Shown: in pieces, positions 34,535-44,423 of the stretch
How the letters are laid out: every line of letters starts with the position of its first letter
Position numbering within the stretch: the first letter of the stretch is position 1
Origin: Rhodospirillales bacterium
Lineage (GTDB): Bacteria; Pseudomonadota; Alphaproteobacteria; BOG-932; Roseiterribacteraceae
Reading direction: 5' to 3'
NCBI GenBank assembly: GCA_028291345.1
Contig: JAQGIF010000390.1
Coordinates: 1 to 49,805 of the forward strand
Length of the DNA stretch: 49,805 nt
Notes under the pieces: generated by a model
The model's input: only the letters and a program-made list of their open reading frames with translations
Database searches by the model: none
Told to the model about the DNA's origin: nothing
Translations under genes and position numbers: made by a program

Positions 34535-35872
34535 ATGACAAATTCCTCCGATATTCCGCGCACACCACCGCGCAAATCCGCAACTTTCGACGATTACACG
34601 CTGGCGGAAATCCGCCGTGCGGCCGCAACCGGGATCTATGATATCCGCGGCGGCGGTGCGAAGCGCAGGGTGCCGCATTTCGACGATCTATTATTCCTCG
34701 GCGCTTCCATCAGCCGCTACCCTCTTGAAGGCTATCGCGAGCGGTGCGGCACCGACGTCGTTTTGGGTGCGCGCTTTGCGACGAAGCCGATCCATCTCAA
34801 AATCCCGATTACCATCGCCGGGATGAGTTTCGGCTCGCTGTCGGGCAACGCCAAAGAAGCGCTCGGGCGCGGCGCATCGGCCATGGGCACCTCGACGACG
34901 ACCGGCGACGGCGGCATGACGCCGGAAGAGCGCGGTCATTCCCAGACCCTTGTCTATCAGTATTTGCCGTCGCGCTATGGCATGAACCCCGACGATTTGC
35001 GTAGGGCCGACGCGATCGAGATCGTCATCGGCCAGGGGGCGAAGCCGGGCGGCGGCGGAATGTTGCTGGGCCAGAAGATTTCGCCACGCGTCGCGAAGAT
35101 GCGCACCCTGCCGGAAGGTATCGACCAGCGGTCCGCCTGCCGTCATCCGGACTGGACGGGCCCCGACGATCTAGAGATTAAGATCGAGGAATTGCGTGAA
35201 ATCACAGATTGGGAGAAGCCGATCTACGTAAAGGTCGGCGCGGCACGGCCTTATTATGACACTGCATTGGCCGTAAAATCGGGCGCGGATGTCGTGGTGC
35301 TGGACGGTATGCAGGGCGGCACTGCCGCAACCCAGGAAGTCTTCATTGAGAATGTAGGGCTGCCGATCCTGTCCGCTATCCGGCCGGCGGTGCAGGCGCT
35401 ACAGGATCTGGGCTTGCATCGGAAAGTCCAGCTTATCGTTTCCGGCGGCATTCGAAACGGCGCGGACGTTGCGAAGGCTTTGGCCCTCGGCGCCGACGCT
35501 GTCTCGATCGGCACGGCTGCCTTGGTAGCCCTTGGGGACAACAATCCGGTCTTCGAGAGCGATTACGCGGCGCTCGGAACCACTGCGGGTGCTTACGACG
35601 ACTGGCAGGAGGGTCGCGACCCTGCTGGCATAACGACACAGGACCCGGCATTGACTCAACGGCTCGATCCCGTCGCCGCCGGGCGCCGCCTGGCCAACTA
35701 TCTCGCGGTCCTGACTCTAGAGGCACAGACGATCGCGAGAGCCTGCGGAAAAAGCCACGTGCATAACCTGGAACCCGAGGATCTCGTCGCCCTGACCATC
35801 GAAGCGGCGGCCATGGCGCGTGTACCGCTCGCGGGTACGGAATGGATCCCCGGATTTAACGGGAAGATTTGA
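34535..35872 (+). CDS. mgsC: N-methylglutamate synthase subunit C (FMN glutamate-synthase domain)
   Basis: 445 aa from the ATG at 34535 (GAGG upstream); the frame is open further back but only over mgsB. TIM-barrel FMN-binding domain of glutamate synthase: ITIAGMSFGSLSGNAKEALGRGA, TSTTTGDGGMTPEERGHS, GQGAKPGGGGMLLGQKI, VVLDGMQGGTAATQ, and the FMN-phosphate loop VSGGIRNGADVAKALALGA. It does the reductive transfer onto 2-oxoglutarate. Follows mgsB by 10 bp. Confidence 0.92.
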   Translation: MTNSSDIPRTPPRKSATFDDYTLAEIRRAAATGIYDIRGGGAKRRVPHFDDLLFLGASISRYPLEGYRERCGTDVVLGARFATKPIHLKIPITIAGMSFGSLSGNAKEALGRGASAMGTSTTTGDGGMTPEERGHSQTLVYQYLPSRYGMNPDDLRRADAIEIVIGQGAKPGGGGMLLGQKISPRVAKMRTLPEGIDQRSACRHPDWTGPDDLEIKIEELREITDWEKPIYVKVGAARPYYDTALAVKSGADVVVLDGMQGGTAATQEVFIENVGLPILSAIRPAVQALQDLGLHRKVQLIVSGGIRNGADVAKALALGADAVSIGTAALVALGDNNPVFESDYAALGTTAGAYDDWQEGRDPAGITTQDPALTQRLDPVAAGRRLANYLAVLTLEAQTIARACGKSHVHNLEPEDLVALTIEAAAMARVPLAGTEWIPGFNGKI

Positions 35873-35942
35873 CCAAGCAAATGCTGTTCCCGGCAACGAT
35901 CAACAATTACTAGTCAAATAACACCCGAACAGGAAAGATAAT

Positions 35943-37244
35943 ATGGCGAGAGATCTCGTGAGTTCGGCAACGGCACTCGGAATTAAATATTTCTTGATTT
36001 CCTATACGGATCTTTTCGGAACGCAGCGGGCAAAGCTGGTTCCTGCTTCAGCGATAGGCGGCATGGTCAAGGCCGGTGCTTCGTTCGCCGGCTTCGCCAC
36101 GTGGCTCGATATGACGCCGGCCCATCCGGATCTTTTCGCGGTTCCCGATCCCGAAAGCCTGGTGCAATTGCCATGGAAGCCGGAGGTGGGGTGGCTGGCG
36201 GCTGATCTATGGATGGACGGCAAAGAAGTCGAACAAGGTCCGCGCAACACGCTCAAGCGCGTGCTCGCCGCCGCGAAGGAAGACGGGTACGAGATCAAAA
36301 CCGGCGTCGAATGCGAATTCTTCCTGGTCACCCCGGATGGCAAGTCGATTGCCGATGCCGCAGACGGCCAGGAAAAGCCCTGCTACGACCAGTCCGCGTT
36401 GATGCGGCGTTATGACGTTATCACCGAGATATGCGACGCCATGTTGGCCCTGGGCTGGAAGCCCTATCAAAACGATCACGAAGACGCCAACGGCCAGTTC
36501 GAGATGAATTGGGAATATGGCAATGCGCTGATCACGGCCGACCGGCATTCCTTCTTCAAATTCATGGCCAGATCGGTCGCGGAAAAGCATGGCTTGCGCG
36601 CGACCTTCATGCCGAAGCCATTCGGAAACCTGACCGGTAGTGGCTGCCACACCCACGTCTCGCTTTGGAAGGGCAAGAATAACCTTTTCGCCGATCCCAA
36701 GGGGGAATTGGGCGTTTCCGATCTCGGCTATCGGTTTATCGGCGGCTTGATCAATTCAGCCGATGCGGTTTGCGCAATCACCAATCCGACGGTGAATTCC
36801 TATAAGCGCATCAACGCGCCCCGCACCCTGTCGGGCGCCACCTGGGCGCCGAATACCGTGACGTATTCAGGCAACAACCGCACGCATATGGTTCGAATTC
36901 CCGAACCCGGACGTTTCGAGTTCCGTCTGCCTGACGGCGCAGTAAACCCCTATCTGCTGCAGGCGGCGATCGGCGTGGCGGGCCTCGACGGCATTCGCGA
37001 GAAGCGCAATCCCGGCAAGCGCCTCGATATCAATATGTATACGGACGGCCATACGGTGAAGGGCGCCAAACGGCTACCGCTCAACCTGCTCGATGCCTTG
37101 CGCGCATTGGAAAAATCCACGGTCCTTGCCGAGGGCCTCGGCAAGGACCTGATCGGCGCTTACACAAAACTACGCATGGCCGACTGGGATGCCTATTCAC
37201 GCCACCTGACGGAATGGGAGCGCGAGACGACCTTGGATTGCTGA
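35943..37244 (+). CDS. gmaS: Gamma-glutamylmethylamide synthetase
   Basis: 433 aa, glutamine-synthetase fold. It ligates methylamine to glutamate with ATP, the entry step of the N-methylglutamate pathway. Landmarks: YTDLFGTQRAKLVP, GVECEFFLVTP (metal Glu), DANGQFEMNWEYG, GSGCHTHVSLW, INAPRTLSGATWAPN, RIPEPGRFEFRLPDGAVNPY. Length and the position between mgsABC and the mgd genes support GmaS rather than a housekeeping glutamine synthetase. Start ATG follows AGGAAAG. Confidence 0.93.
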   Translation: MARDLVSSATALGIKYFLISYTDLFGTQRAKLVPASAIGGMVKAGASFAGFATWLDMTPAHPDLFAVPDPESLVQLPWKPEVGWLAADLWMDGKEVEQGPRNTLKRVLAAAKEDGYEIKTGVECEFFLVTPDGKSIADAADGQEKPCYDQSALMRRYDVITEICDAMLALGWKPYQNDHEDANGQFEMNWEYGNALITADRHSFFKFMARSVAEKHGLRATFMPKPFGNLTGSGCHTHVSLWKGKNNLFADPKGELGVSDLGYRFIGGLINSADAVCAITNPTVNSYKRINAPRTLSGATWAPNTVTYSGNNRTHMVRIPEPGRFEFRLPDGAVNPYLLQAAIGVAGLDGIREKRNPGKRLDINMYTDGHTVKGAKRLPLNLLDALRALEKSTVLAEGLGKDLIGAYTKLRMADWDAYSRHLTEWERETTLDC

Positions 37245-37278
37245 GCTCCTGAAGCTTGGCCAGGGCGTCCGATATATC

Positions 37279-38529
37279 ATGCAATATTCCGCATTCAGCC
37301 TGCTGAAAAACGCGCTTACGGGCCATCGCTATTGGAAGCCCGCTTGGCGTGAGGCGCAGCCCCGCGACCGCTACGACGTCGTGATCGTGGGCGGCGGCGG
37401 TCACGGCTTGGCGACTGCCTATTACCTCGCCAAGAACCATGGCATCACCAACGTCGCCGTAGTCGAAAAAGGCTATATCGGCTCGGGCAATGTCGGGCGG
37501 AATACGACCATCGTGCGGTCGAACTACCTGCTGCCCGGCAATGTCCCCTTCTACGAATGGTCGATGAAGCTTTGGGAAGGCCTGGAGCGGGACATCAACT
37601 ACAATGCGATGGTGAGCCAGCGCGGGGTTCTGAACCTGTGCCATTCGGATGCTCAGCGTGACGCCTTCGCCCGGCGCGGCAACGCAATGCGCCTGCATGG
37701 TGTCGATTCGGAGTTGCTCGAAAAGGAGCAGGTCCGCAAAATCGCGCCGTACCTTAATTTCGACGATGCTCGTTTTCCGATCCAGGGCGGCCTGCTTCAG
37801 CCGCGCGGCGGTACGGTACGCCACGACGCGGTCGCCTGGGGTTATGCCCGGGCGGGTGATCGGCGCGGCGTCGATATTATTCAGAACTGCGAAGTCACCG
37901 GCTTTCGGATCGACAATGGCAAGATCCTTGGCGTGGAAACGTCACGCGGCTTCATCGGTGCCAGCAAAGTCGGCATGGCCGTTGCCGGCAATGCATCGCG
38001 GGTCGCCGGCATGGCCGGAATGCGGTTGCCGATCGAAAGCCACGTGCTGCAGGCTTTCGTGTCGGAGGGAATTAAACCGCTGATCGATACCGTCATCACC
38101 TTCGGCGCGGGTCATTTCTATATCAGCCAATCAGACAAAGGCGGTCTCGTCTTCGGTGGGGACATAGACGGCTATAATTCCTACGCCCAACGCGGCAACT
38201 TGCCGACGGTCGAGGATGTCTGCGAGGGCGGCATGGCCTTGATGCCGATGATCGGTCGTGTGCGCATGCTGCGCCAATGGGGCGGGATCATGGACATGTC
38301 GATGGACGGTTCACCGATCATTGACAGGACTCCGGTCGACGGACTCTATCTCAACGCCGGCTGGTGCTATGGCGGGTTCAAGGCCACGCCGGCATCGGGC
38401 TGGTGTTTTGCCCATCTGATCGCGCGCGACGAGCCGCACGCGGTCGCCGCAGCCTATCGGTTGGACCGCTTCGCGACTGGTCACGTGATCGACGAAAAGG
38501 GCCAGGGCGCCCAACCGAACCTGCACTGA
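37279..38529 (+). CDS. mgdA: N-methylglutamate dehydrogenase subunit A (sarcosine-oxidase beta-like)
   Basis: 416 aa FAD protein of the D-amino-acid-oxidase family: VVIVGGGGHGLATAYYLAK (dinucleotide loop, about 36-54), EKGYIGSGNVGRNTTIVRS, and C-terminal GWCYGGFKATPASGWCFAHL. Close to SoxB of heterotetrameric sarcosine oxidase. In this neighbourhood it is the catalytic subunit that oxidises N-methylglutamate to glutamate with the methyl going to THF. Followed after 3 bp by the delta-like subunit. True sarcosine oxidase is the alternative; direct linkage to mgsABC-gmaS favours Mgd. Confidence 0.88.
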   Translation: MQYSAFSLLKNALTGHRYWKPAWREAQPRDRYDVVIVGGGGHGLATAYYLAKNHGITNVAVVEKGYIGSGNVGRNTTIVRSNYLLPGNVPFYEWSMKLWEGLERDINYNAMVSQRGVLNLCHSDAQRDAFARRGNAMRLHGVDSELLEKEQVRKIAPYLNFDDARFPIQGGLLQPRGGTVRHDAVAWGYARAGDRRGVDIIQNCEVTGFRIDNGKILGVETSRGFIGASKVGMAVAGNASRVAGMAGMRLPIESHVLQAFVSEGIKPLIDTVITFGAGHFYISQSDKGGLVFGGDIDGYNSYAQRGNLPTVEDVCEGGMALMPMIGRVRMLRQWGGIMDMSMDGSPIIDRTPVDGLYLNAGWCYGGFKATPASGWCFAHLIARDEPHAVAAAYRLDRFATGHVIDEKGQGAQPNLH

Positions 38530-38532
38530 CCG

Positions 38533-38793
38533 ATGCAAATCGAATGCCCCTTTTGCGGTAAACGCGACGCGCATGAATTCGCCTATCTGGGCGACGCGAC
38601 GGTCGCGCGGCCGGACCCCGCCGTGCCGGACGCCGCGCGCGCCTTCTACGAATATGTCTATCTACGCGACAATCCCGCCGGATCGCATCGGGAGCTTTGG
38701 TATCACAGCGCCGGCTGTCACAGCTGGCTCGTGGTTACGCGCGACACCCGCACCCATGCGATCGAAACGATCGCCCAGGTTGGCGCCCGGTGA
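38533..38793 (+). CDS. mgdB: N-methylglutamate dehydrogenase subunit B (sarcosine-oxidase delta-like)
   Basis: 86 aa. Zinc-binding small subunit: IECPFCGKRDAHEFAYLGDA with CxxC, YLRDNPAG, and LWYHSAGCHSWLVV giving the third Cys and the His. Usual size for SoxD. Its stop overlaps the GTG start of the alpha-like gene. Confidence 0.88.
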   Translation: MQIECPFCGKRDAHEFAYLGDATVARPDPAVPDAARAFYEYVYLRDNPAGSHRELWYHSAGCHSWLVVTRDTRTHAIETIAQVGAR

Positions 38794-41780
38794 CCCCTCT
38801 GCCCCAATCAAGGCGCCTTGCCTCCGGCGGCCTGATCGATCGGTCGCGCACATTGAGCTTCCAGTTCGACGGCAAGCCGATGACCGGCCATCCCGGCGAT
38901 ACGTTGGCTTCGGCATTGATCGCCAACGGCACGATTCTGGCGGGACGTTCGTTCAAATATCACCGGCCGCGTGGAATTCTTACTGCTGGCTCCGAAGAGC
39001 CGAATGCACTGGTCGAGTTGCGCAGCGGCGCGCGGCGCGAACCCAATACCAAAGCCACCACAGTCGAACTGTTCGATGGGCTCGTGGCGCGTAGCCAGAA
39101 TCGTTGGCCGTCGCTCGGCTTCGACGTGATGAGCGTCAACTCGCTCTTGTCACCCATCTTCGTTGCCGGTTTCTACTATAAGACCTTCATGTGGCCGGCG
39201 GCCTTCTGGGAAAAGCTTTACGAGCCGCTGATCCGCCGGGCAGCCGGCCTGGGCAGGGCATCGCGCGAGCCCGATCCCGACAGCTACGAGAAAGCCTTCG
39301 CCTTTTGCGACGTTTTGGTCATCGGTGGCGGTCCGACCGGGCTGATGGCAGCCTTGAGCGCCGCTCGCGCCGGCGCCCACGTCATCCTCTGCGACGAGGA
39401 TTTTAGTTTCGGTGGCCGGCTGCTGAGCGAGCAGTTCGTGATTGACGGCCAATCCGGCGCGGATTGGAAGGCGGCGGCGGTATTCGAACTGGAGCAGAAC
39501 CCCGCCGTCACGCTGATGCGGCGGACCACGGTCTTTGGCGGCTACGACCAGAGCACCTATGGCGCGCTGGAGCGGGTCGGCGACCACCTGCCTGTGCCCC
39601 TGCCGCATATGCCGCGCCAGCGCCTGTGGAAGATCGTCGCCAAACGAGCGGTTCTGGCCGCGGGCGCGGTCGAGCGGCAGATCGTCTTTGGCGGCAACGA
39701 CCGGCCCGGCGTGATGATGGCCTCGGCGCTGCGCAGCTACGTAAACCGCTTTGCCGCCGCGCCGGCACAGCGGCTGGGCCTATTCACCAATAATGATGAC
39801 GGCTGGAAGACCGTCGCCGACTGCATTCGTGCCGGCATCAAGGTCGAGGCGGTGATCGATCCGCGTCCAGCAATTCCCGAGGCCTTCCGGCAACTGGCGA
39901 TCCAGGCCGGCGCGCGCCTATTTGAGGGCGGCCTGGTTCAGGACGCCCACGGCACGGCGCGCGGGCTGCAGTCGATCGATGTCATGACCTCGACCGGGCG
40001 AACCGAAAGCGTTGCGGTCGACGGGCTTGCCGTGTCCGGCGGATGGAACCCAGCTGTCGCCTTGACCTGCCATTTAGGCGCACGCCCCGTGTGGCGTGAC
40101 GATATCTCAGCGTTCGTTGCCGGCGACACGCCGCCCGGCCTAGTGGTGGCCGGTGCCGCGACGGGTGCCTTCGATCTGCGATCCTGCCTTGCCGACGGCG
40201 TCCGCCTGGGCGCCGAAGCCGCCCAGGCCGCGGGCTTCACCGCCGTTGCGCCCACGGTTCCGGCAGCCTCGGAAGAAACACTGGGGTTGATGCCCCTCTG
40301 GAAAGTCACGGGCGCCCGCACCAAGGCATTCGTGGATTTTCAGAACGATGTGACGGCCAAGGACATCGTGATCGCCGAACGCGAGGGTTTCCGATCGGTC
40401 GAACATTTGAAGCGCTATACGACCCTGGGCATGGCAACCGACCAGGGCAAGACTGCCAATGTGAACGGCCTCGCTATCATGGCAGCCTTGACTGGCCGCT
40501 CGATTCCCGAGACCGGAACGACGACATTCCGGCCGCCGTACACGCCGGTTGCGATCGGTGCATTCGCCGGCCATCATCGCGGCAAGCATTTCCGCCCAAC
40601 CCGGCTGACTCCGTCCCATGCATGGGCGGCTGAACAAGGCGCTCAGTTCGTCGAAGCCGGCCAGTGGCTTCGTGCCCAATGGTTTCCGAAGCCGGGCGAG
40701 ACGGATTGGCTGACCAGCGTCAACCGTGAAGTCATAGCCGTCCGCGGCGCTGTCGGCGTTTGCGACGTCTCCACCTTAGGCAAGATCGATATCCAGGGCG
40801 CCGACGCGGGGACGCTGCTCGATCGAGTTTATATCAATGGATTTTCTGCGCTTCCGGTCGGCAAGGTCCGATACGGCGCGATGCTGCGTGAAGACGGCAT
40901 CGTCATGGACGACGGCACGACAGCCCGCCTTGCCCAAGACCGTTACGTCATGTCGACGACGACTGCGAACGCCGCGAAAGTGATGCAACACCTGGAATTC
41001 TGCCATCAAGTGCTATGGCCGGAACTCGACGTCCAGATGGTCTCGGTGACCGAGCAATGGGCCCAGTTCTCGATTGCCGGGCCGCGGGCGCGGGACACGA
41101 TCCAAAAGCTAATCGATCCCATGGCCGATGTCTCCAACATGGCCCTACCTTACATGGGCGTGACCACGATCACTGTATGCGGCGGTATTCCCGGTCGTCT
41201 GTTCCGCATCTCATTCTCAGGCGAACTGGCCTATGAATTAGCCGTCCCAGCCCGCTACGGCGACGGTGTAATCCGCGCCATCATGTCGGCTGGCGCGGAA
41301 TACGGCATTGTTGCCTACGGCACCGAGGCGCTGGGCGTTATGCGCATCGAGAAAGGCCACCCCGCCGGCAACGAATTGAACGGCACGGCCACCGCTCGCG
41401 ACCTTGGCCTAGGCAAGTTGATGTCGCAAAAGAAGGACTTCATCGGCCGCGTCATGGCCGAGCGTTCAGGCCTCACGAATCCCGACCGGCCAAGCTTAGC
41501 TGGCTTCGTTCCCGTGAATCGCGCCGATCGCCTGCGGGCCGGCGCGCATTTCCTGGGACTTGGCGCGCACCCCTCCGCATCCAACGACCAAGGTTACATG
41601 ACCTCGGTGGCGTTCTCGCCATCGCTATCCCATTGGGTCGGCCTCGGCCTGATTAAAAACGGTCCGAACCGGCATGGCGAGCGTGTCCGCGCCTATGACC
41701 CGGTCCGCCGCGGCGACATTGAGGTCGAGATCTGTTCCCCGGTCTTCATCGATCCAGAAGGAGGGCGGCTCCGTGTCTGA
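38790..41780 (+). CDS. mgdC: N-methylglutamate dehydrogenase subunit C (sarcosine-oxidase alpha-like)
   Basis: 996 aa from a GTG at 38790 overlapping the mgdB stop; the upstream in-frame ATG lies inside mgdB. Order of domains: N-terminal ferredoxin-like segment (LSFQFDGKPMTGHPGDTLASAL), a pyridine-nucleotide-disulfide-oxidoreductase-type domain (VLVIGGGPTGLMAALSAARAG; AAGAVERQIVFGGNDRPGVM), and a C-terminal GcvT-like folate domain (from about residue 610; SFSGELAYELAVPARYG, LGVMRIEKGHPAGNEL). The folate domain captures the oxidised methyl as methylene-THF. Family length is about 970-1000. Confidence 0.9.
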   Translation: MTPLPQSRRLASGGLIDRSRTLSFQFDGKPMTGHPGDTLASALIANGTILAGRSFKYHRPRGILTAGSEEPNALVELRSGARREPNTKATTVELFDGLVARSQNRWPSLGFDVMSVNSLLSPIFVAGFYYKTFMWPAAFWEKLYEPLIRRAAGLGRASREPDPDSYEKAFAFCDVLVIGGGPTGLMAALSAARAGAHVILCDEDFSFGGRLLSEQFVIDGQSGADWKAAAVFELEQNPAVTLMRRTTVFGGYDQSTYGALERVGDHLPVPLPHMPRQRLWKIVAKRAVLAAGAVERQIVFGGNDRPGVMMASALRSYVNRFAAAPAQRLGLFTNNDDGWKTVADCIRAGIKVEAVIDPRPAIPEAFRQLAIQAGARLFEGGLVQDAHGTARGLQSIDVMTSTGRTESVAVDGLAVSGGWNPAVALTCHLGARPVWRDDISAFVAGDTPPGLVVAGAATGAFDLRSCLADGVRLGAEAAQAAGFTAVAPTVPAASEETLGLMPLWKVTGARTKAFVDFQNDVTAKDIVIAEREGFRSVEHLKRYTTLGMATDQGKTANVNGLAIMAALTGRSIPETGTTTFRPPYTPVAIGAFAGHHRGKHFRPTRLTPSHAWAAEQGAQFVEAGQWLRAQWFPKPGETDWLTSVNREVIAVRGAVGVCDVSTLGKIDIQGADAGTLLDRVYINGFSALPVGKVRYGAMLREDGIVMDDGTTARLAQDRYVMSTTTANAAKVMQHLEFCHQVLWPELDVQMVSVTEQWAQFSIAGPRARDTIQKLIDPMADVSNMALPYMGVTTITVCGGIPGRLFRISFSGELAYELAVPARYGDGVIRAIMSAGAEYGIVAYGTEALGVMRIEKGHPAGNELNGTATARDLGLGKLMSQKKDFIGRVMAERSGLTNPDRPSLAGFVPVNRADRLRAGAHFLGLGAHPSASNDQGYMTSVAFSPSLSHWVGLGLIKNGPNRHGERVRAYDPVRRGDIEVEICSPVFIDPEGGRLRV

Positions 41781-42378
41781 TCCGATGCCGAACCCCCGCT
41801 TTGCATTCGCCGGACATTTGACTGCAATCGGATCGTTGGTGGCCGGAGCCGGGATTACGCTGATGCCGAAGGACGACCTCGCCCTCGCCACCGTCATTGC
41901 CCGAAAGGGGCAGGCCGGCGTGCTTGGCGAGCGCGTTCAGGCGCTGTTCGGCATCCCGCTGCCCGCCCGCCCCAAACGAGCCGCAGCGGGGAAAATTGCG
42001 TTCATTGGTACGGGGCCTGGCCAATGGCTCGCGATCGAGGAATCGAGTGGCGATCCGCAATCCTTTGCCGCCAAGCTGGCGACGGAATTCGCCGGCAGCG
42101 GGTCGGTGTGCGATCAGTCGGACGGCCGCGCCGTGATCCGCGTATCGGGACCCCGCGCGCGCCACGTCTTGGCCAAAGGCTTGCCGGTTGATCTCCATCC
42201 GCGTGCATTCGGGCCGGGCGACGCAGCACTGAGCCAGATCGCCCTTATCAGCACGCTTCTGTGGCAGATCGACGAAGCGCCGACTTACGAAATCGCCGTC
42301 TTCCGCAGTATGGCCGGAAGCTTTGCCGACTGGCTGATCGCCAGCGGTGCCGAATACGGGATCGCGGCCATGTCCTGA
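41773..42378 (+). CDS. mgdD: N-methylglutamate dehydrogenase subunit D (sarcosine-oxidase gamma-like)
   Basis: 201 aa from a GTG at 41773 (GGAGG upstream), overlapping the mgdC end by 8 bp. Gamma subunits are small GcvT-like folds with low conservation. Visible here are LARGVIARKGQ-like [53 protein letters not shown], and [20 protein letters not shown] with [12 protein letters not shown] at the end. Assignment rests on these and on order. Confidence 0.85.
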   Translation: MSDPMPNPRFAFAGHLTAIGSLVAGAGITLMPKDDLALATVIARKGQAGVLGERVQALFGIPLPARPKRAAAGKIAFIGTGPGQWLAIEESSGDPQSFAAKLATEFAGSGSVCDQSDGRAVIRVSGPRARHVLAKGLPVDLHPRAFGPGDAALSQIALISTLLWQIDEAPTYEIAVFRSMAGSFADWLIASGAEYGIAAMS

Positions 42379-42482
42379 GACAGCCAAAGGGCAAACGGAT
42401 GCCCGCAGCGATACCTCCCTTAATCCGCGCCAGTGTCATGGTCGACCATGGGCTGTCGCGCAACGCTAATGGATCGAACGAT

Positions 42483-43346
42483 ATGTCCTCGGATCACATC
42501 ATTTTGACCCTGTCTTGTGTGAACAAGCCCGGAATTGTCGCCGCAGTATCGACCTATCTTTTCGAGAGCGGCTACAACATCCTGGAGGCCAACCAATTCG
42601 ACGATACCGAAACCCACCTATTTTTTATGCGTGTCGTGCTGAACCCGGTTCGCGAAGACACCGGCATCGCCGCGTTGAAGGTGGGTTTCGAGCTGATTGG
42701 CGATCATTTCGAGATGAAATGGACGATGCGCTCAAAAGCCAACAAGCAGCGCGTCATGATTTTGGTTTCGAAATTCGACCATTGCCTGACCGATCTCATA
42801 TATCGCTGGAGGATCGGCGATATCTCGATGGATATTTCGGCAATTGTCTCAAATTACCCACGCTCGACCTACGAGCATCTCGACCTTGACGGCATTCCCT
42901 TTCACTACCTGCCGATCACGAAAGAGACCAAGCTCGAGCAGGAGGCACTGATCTGGAATCTGGTCGAAGAGACCAAAACCGATTTCGTCGTGCTGGCCCG
43001 GTATATGCAGATCCTGTCGGACGGGCTGTCGGCCAAGCTGTCGGGCAAATGCATCAACATCCATCATTCCTTCCTGCCCGGCTTCAAGGGCGCCAAACCG
43101 TACAGCCAAGCCTATGACCGGGGCGTCAAACTGATCGGCGCGACGGCGCACTATGTGACAGCGGATCTCGATGAAGGGCCGATCATCGAACAGGACGTCG
43201 AGCGCATCAACCACTTCGCGACGCCGGACGATCTTGTCCGCAAAGGCCGCGACATCGAACGTCGAGTCTTGGCCCGCGCCCTCACCTGGCATCTCGAGGA
43301 TCGCGTATTCCCCAACGGACGGCGCACCGTCGTCTTTACCGAATAG
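42483..43346 (+). CDS. purU: Formyltetrahydrofolate deformylase
   Basis: 287 aa from the ATG at 42483; earlier in-frame ATGs (42399, 42438) would add an atypical extension. An N-terminal ACT domain ([21 protein letters not shown], ...[10 protein letters not shown]) precedes the formyltransferase-like domain: [38 protein letters not shown], given in parts as [16 protein letters not shown], and [20 protein letters not shown] (catalytic Asn-His-Asp). It releases formate and THF from 10-formyl-THF, regenerating the acceptor used by the demethylating subunits. Confidence 0.93.
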   Translation: MSSDHIILTLSCVNKPGIVAAVSTYLFESGYNILEANQFDDTETHLFFMRVVLNPVREDTGIAALKVGFELIGDHFEMKWTMRSKANKQRVMILVSKFDHCLTDLIYRWRIGDISMDISAIVSNYPRSTYEHLDLDGIPFHYLPITKETKLEQEALIWNLVEETKTDFVVLARYMQILSDGLSAKLSGKCINIHHSFLPGFKGAKPYSQAYDRGVKLIGATAHYVTADLDEGPIIEQDVERINHFATPDDLVRKGRDIERRVLARALTWHLEDRVFPNGRRTVVFTE

Positions 43347-43395
43347 TCGCTTTCTCCCTGAACGGCCGATCACATCCGACGAAAGGATAATTCGA

Positions 43396-44277
43396 ATGTC
43401 TGCGCGCATTATTGACGGCAAGGCAGAAGCCATTCGCCTCAGAGCCCGGATCGCTGAGGAAGCCGCACAACTCAAGCGCTCGCATGGGGTCGTTCCCGGC
43501 CTCGCGGTCGTTCTGGTCGGTGACGATCCGGCCAGTGAAGTCTATGTCAGAAACAAGGCCACCCAAACTCGCGAAGCCGGCATGGCCTCATTCGAGTACC
43601 GACTGCCGGCCAGCCTGTCCGAAAGGGCGCTGCTGGATCTCATCGAAGAGCTCAATGTCCGCAGCGATGTGAACGGCATTCTGGTCCAGTTGCCGTTACC
43701 GCCGCACATTTCGGCTGAAAATGTCGTCAACGCGATCGCTCCGGAAAAAGATGTCGACGGCCTGCATCCCACCAATGCCGGACTGCTTGCGGTCGGCAGG
43801 CCGGCTCTAGTCCCCTGCACGCCCCTCGGCTGTGTGATCTTGGCCAAGACGGTTCACGAGAATCTACGCGGCATGGATGTGGTCGTCGTCGGACGGTCAA
43901 GCTTGGTCGGACGCCCTGCGGCCCAACTCTTTATAAGTGAAAGCTGCACGGTGACGGTGGCACATTCGGCGACGCGCGATCTGCCTGCCGTCTGCCGGCG
44001 GGCCGATATTTTGCTGGTCGCGGTTGGACGACCGCTCCTGGTCAAGGCTGACTGGATCAAGCCGGGCGCGACGGTGATCGATGTCGGCATCAATCGCGTG
44101 GCGAAGGATAGCGGCGGAACCCGGCTCGTCGGCGATGTCGCGTTCGAAGAGGCCGTCCAAGTTGCGGGCGCGATTACCCCCGTTCCGGGCGGCGTGGGAC
44201 CGATGACGATTGCATGTCTTCTGGCCAATACGATAACCAGCACGAAGCTGCGGCTCGGCCTGCAGCTCGCCGCTTAA
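43396..44277 (+). CDS. folD: Methylene-THF dehydrogenase / methenyl-THF cyclohydrolase
   Basis: 293 aa from the ATG at 43396 (AAAGGA upstream). Signatures: [20 protein letters not shown] with the catalytic Lys, [33 protein letters not shown], the NADP site [16 protein letters not shown], and [17 protein letters not shown]. With PurU it turns methylene-THF from the dmm and mgd steps into formate plus reducing power. No formate dehydrogenase lies in the window. Confidence 0.95.
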   Translation: MSARIIDGKAEAIRLRARIAEEAAQLKRSHGVVPGLAVVLVGDDPASEVYVRNKATQTREAGMASFEYRLPASLSERALLDLIEELNVRSDVNGILVQLPLPPHISAENVVNAIAPEKDVDGLHPTNAGLLAVGRPALVPCTPLGCVILAKTVHENLRGMDVVVVGRSSLVGRPAAQLFISESCTVTVAHSATRDLPAVCRRADILLVAVGRPLLVKADWIKPGATVIDVGINRVAKDSGGTRLVGDVAFEEAVQVAGAITPVPGGVGPMTIACLLANTITSTKLRLGLQLAA

Positions 44278-44283
44278 TTTAGT

Positions 44284-44296
44284 TTCTTTTAAAGAA
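44284..44296. promoter_or_regulatory. Exact TTCYTNNNARGAA operator before the APC permease
   Basis: TTCTTTTAAAGAA is an exact copy inside the near-perfect 19-bp inverted repeat AGTTTCTTTTAAAGAAACT (44281-44299). A TTGACA (44303-44308) follows at once, with only a weak -10 (CATGAC at 17 bp). Low GC content of the stem argues against a terminator for folD. Confidence 0.6.
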
Positions 44297-44423
44297 ACTA
44301 TTTTGACAGCGCAGAGAGAAAAATGCATGACTCACCGGCAGTGAGATCACACGGAAAAGTAAGAAAAGTTGGGATGGGAAGAGGAGACTTGCGAGAACTG
44401 CGGTAACGGTAAAGGGAATCGAT

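Noticed and set aside
37279-42378. Heterotetrameric sarcosine oxidase as the call for the four-subunit flavoprotein
   Set aside because: The subunits look like SoxBDAG, but direct linkage to mgsABC and gmaS with no sarcosine or glycine-betaine genes favours N-methylglutamate dehydrogenase.
44281-44299. Inverted repeat after folD as a terminator
   Set aside because: The stem is almost wholly A/T and it matches the operator motif exactly; an operator reading is better supported.
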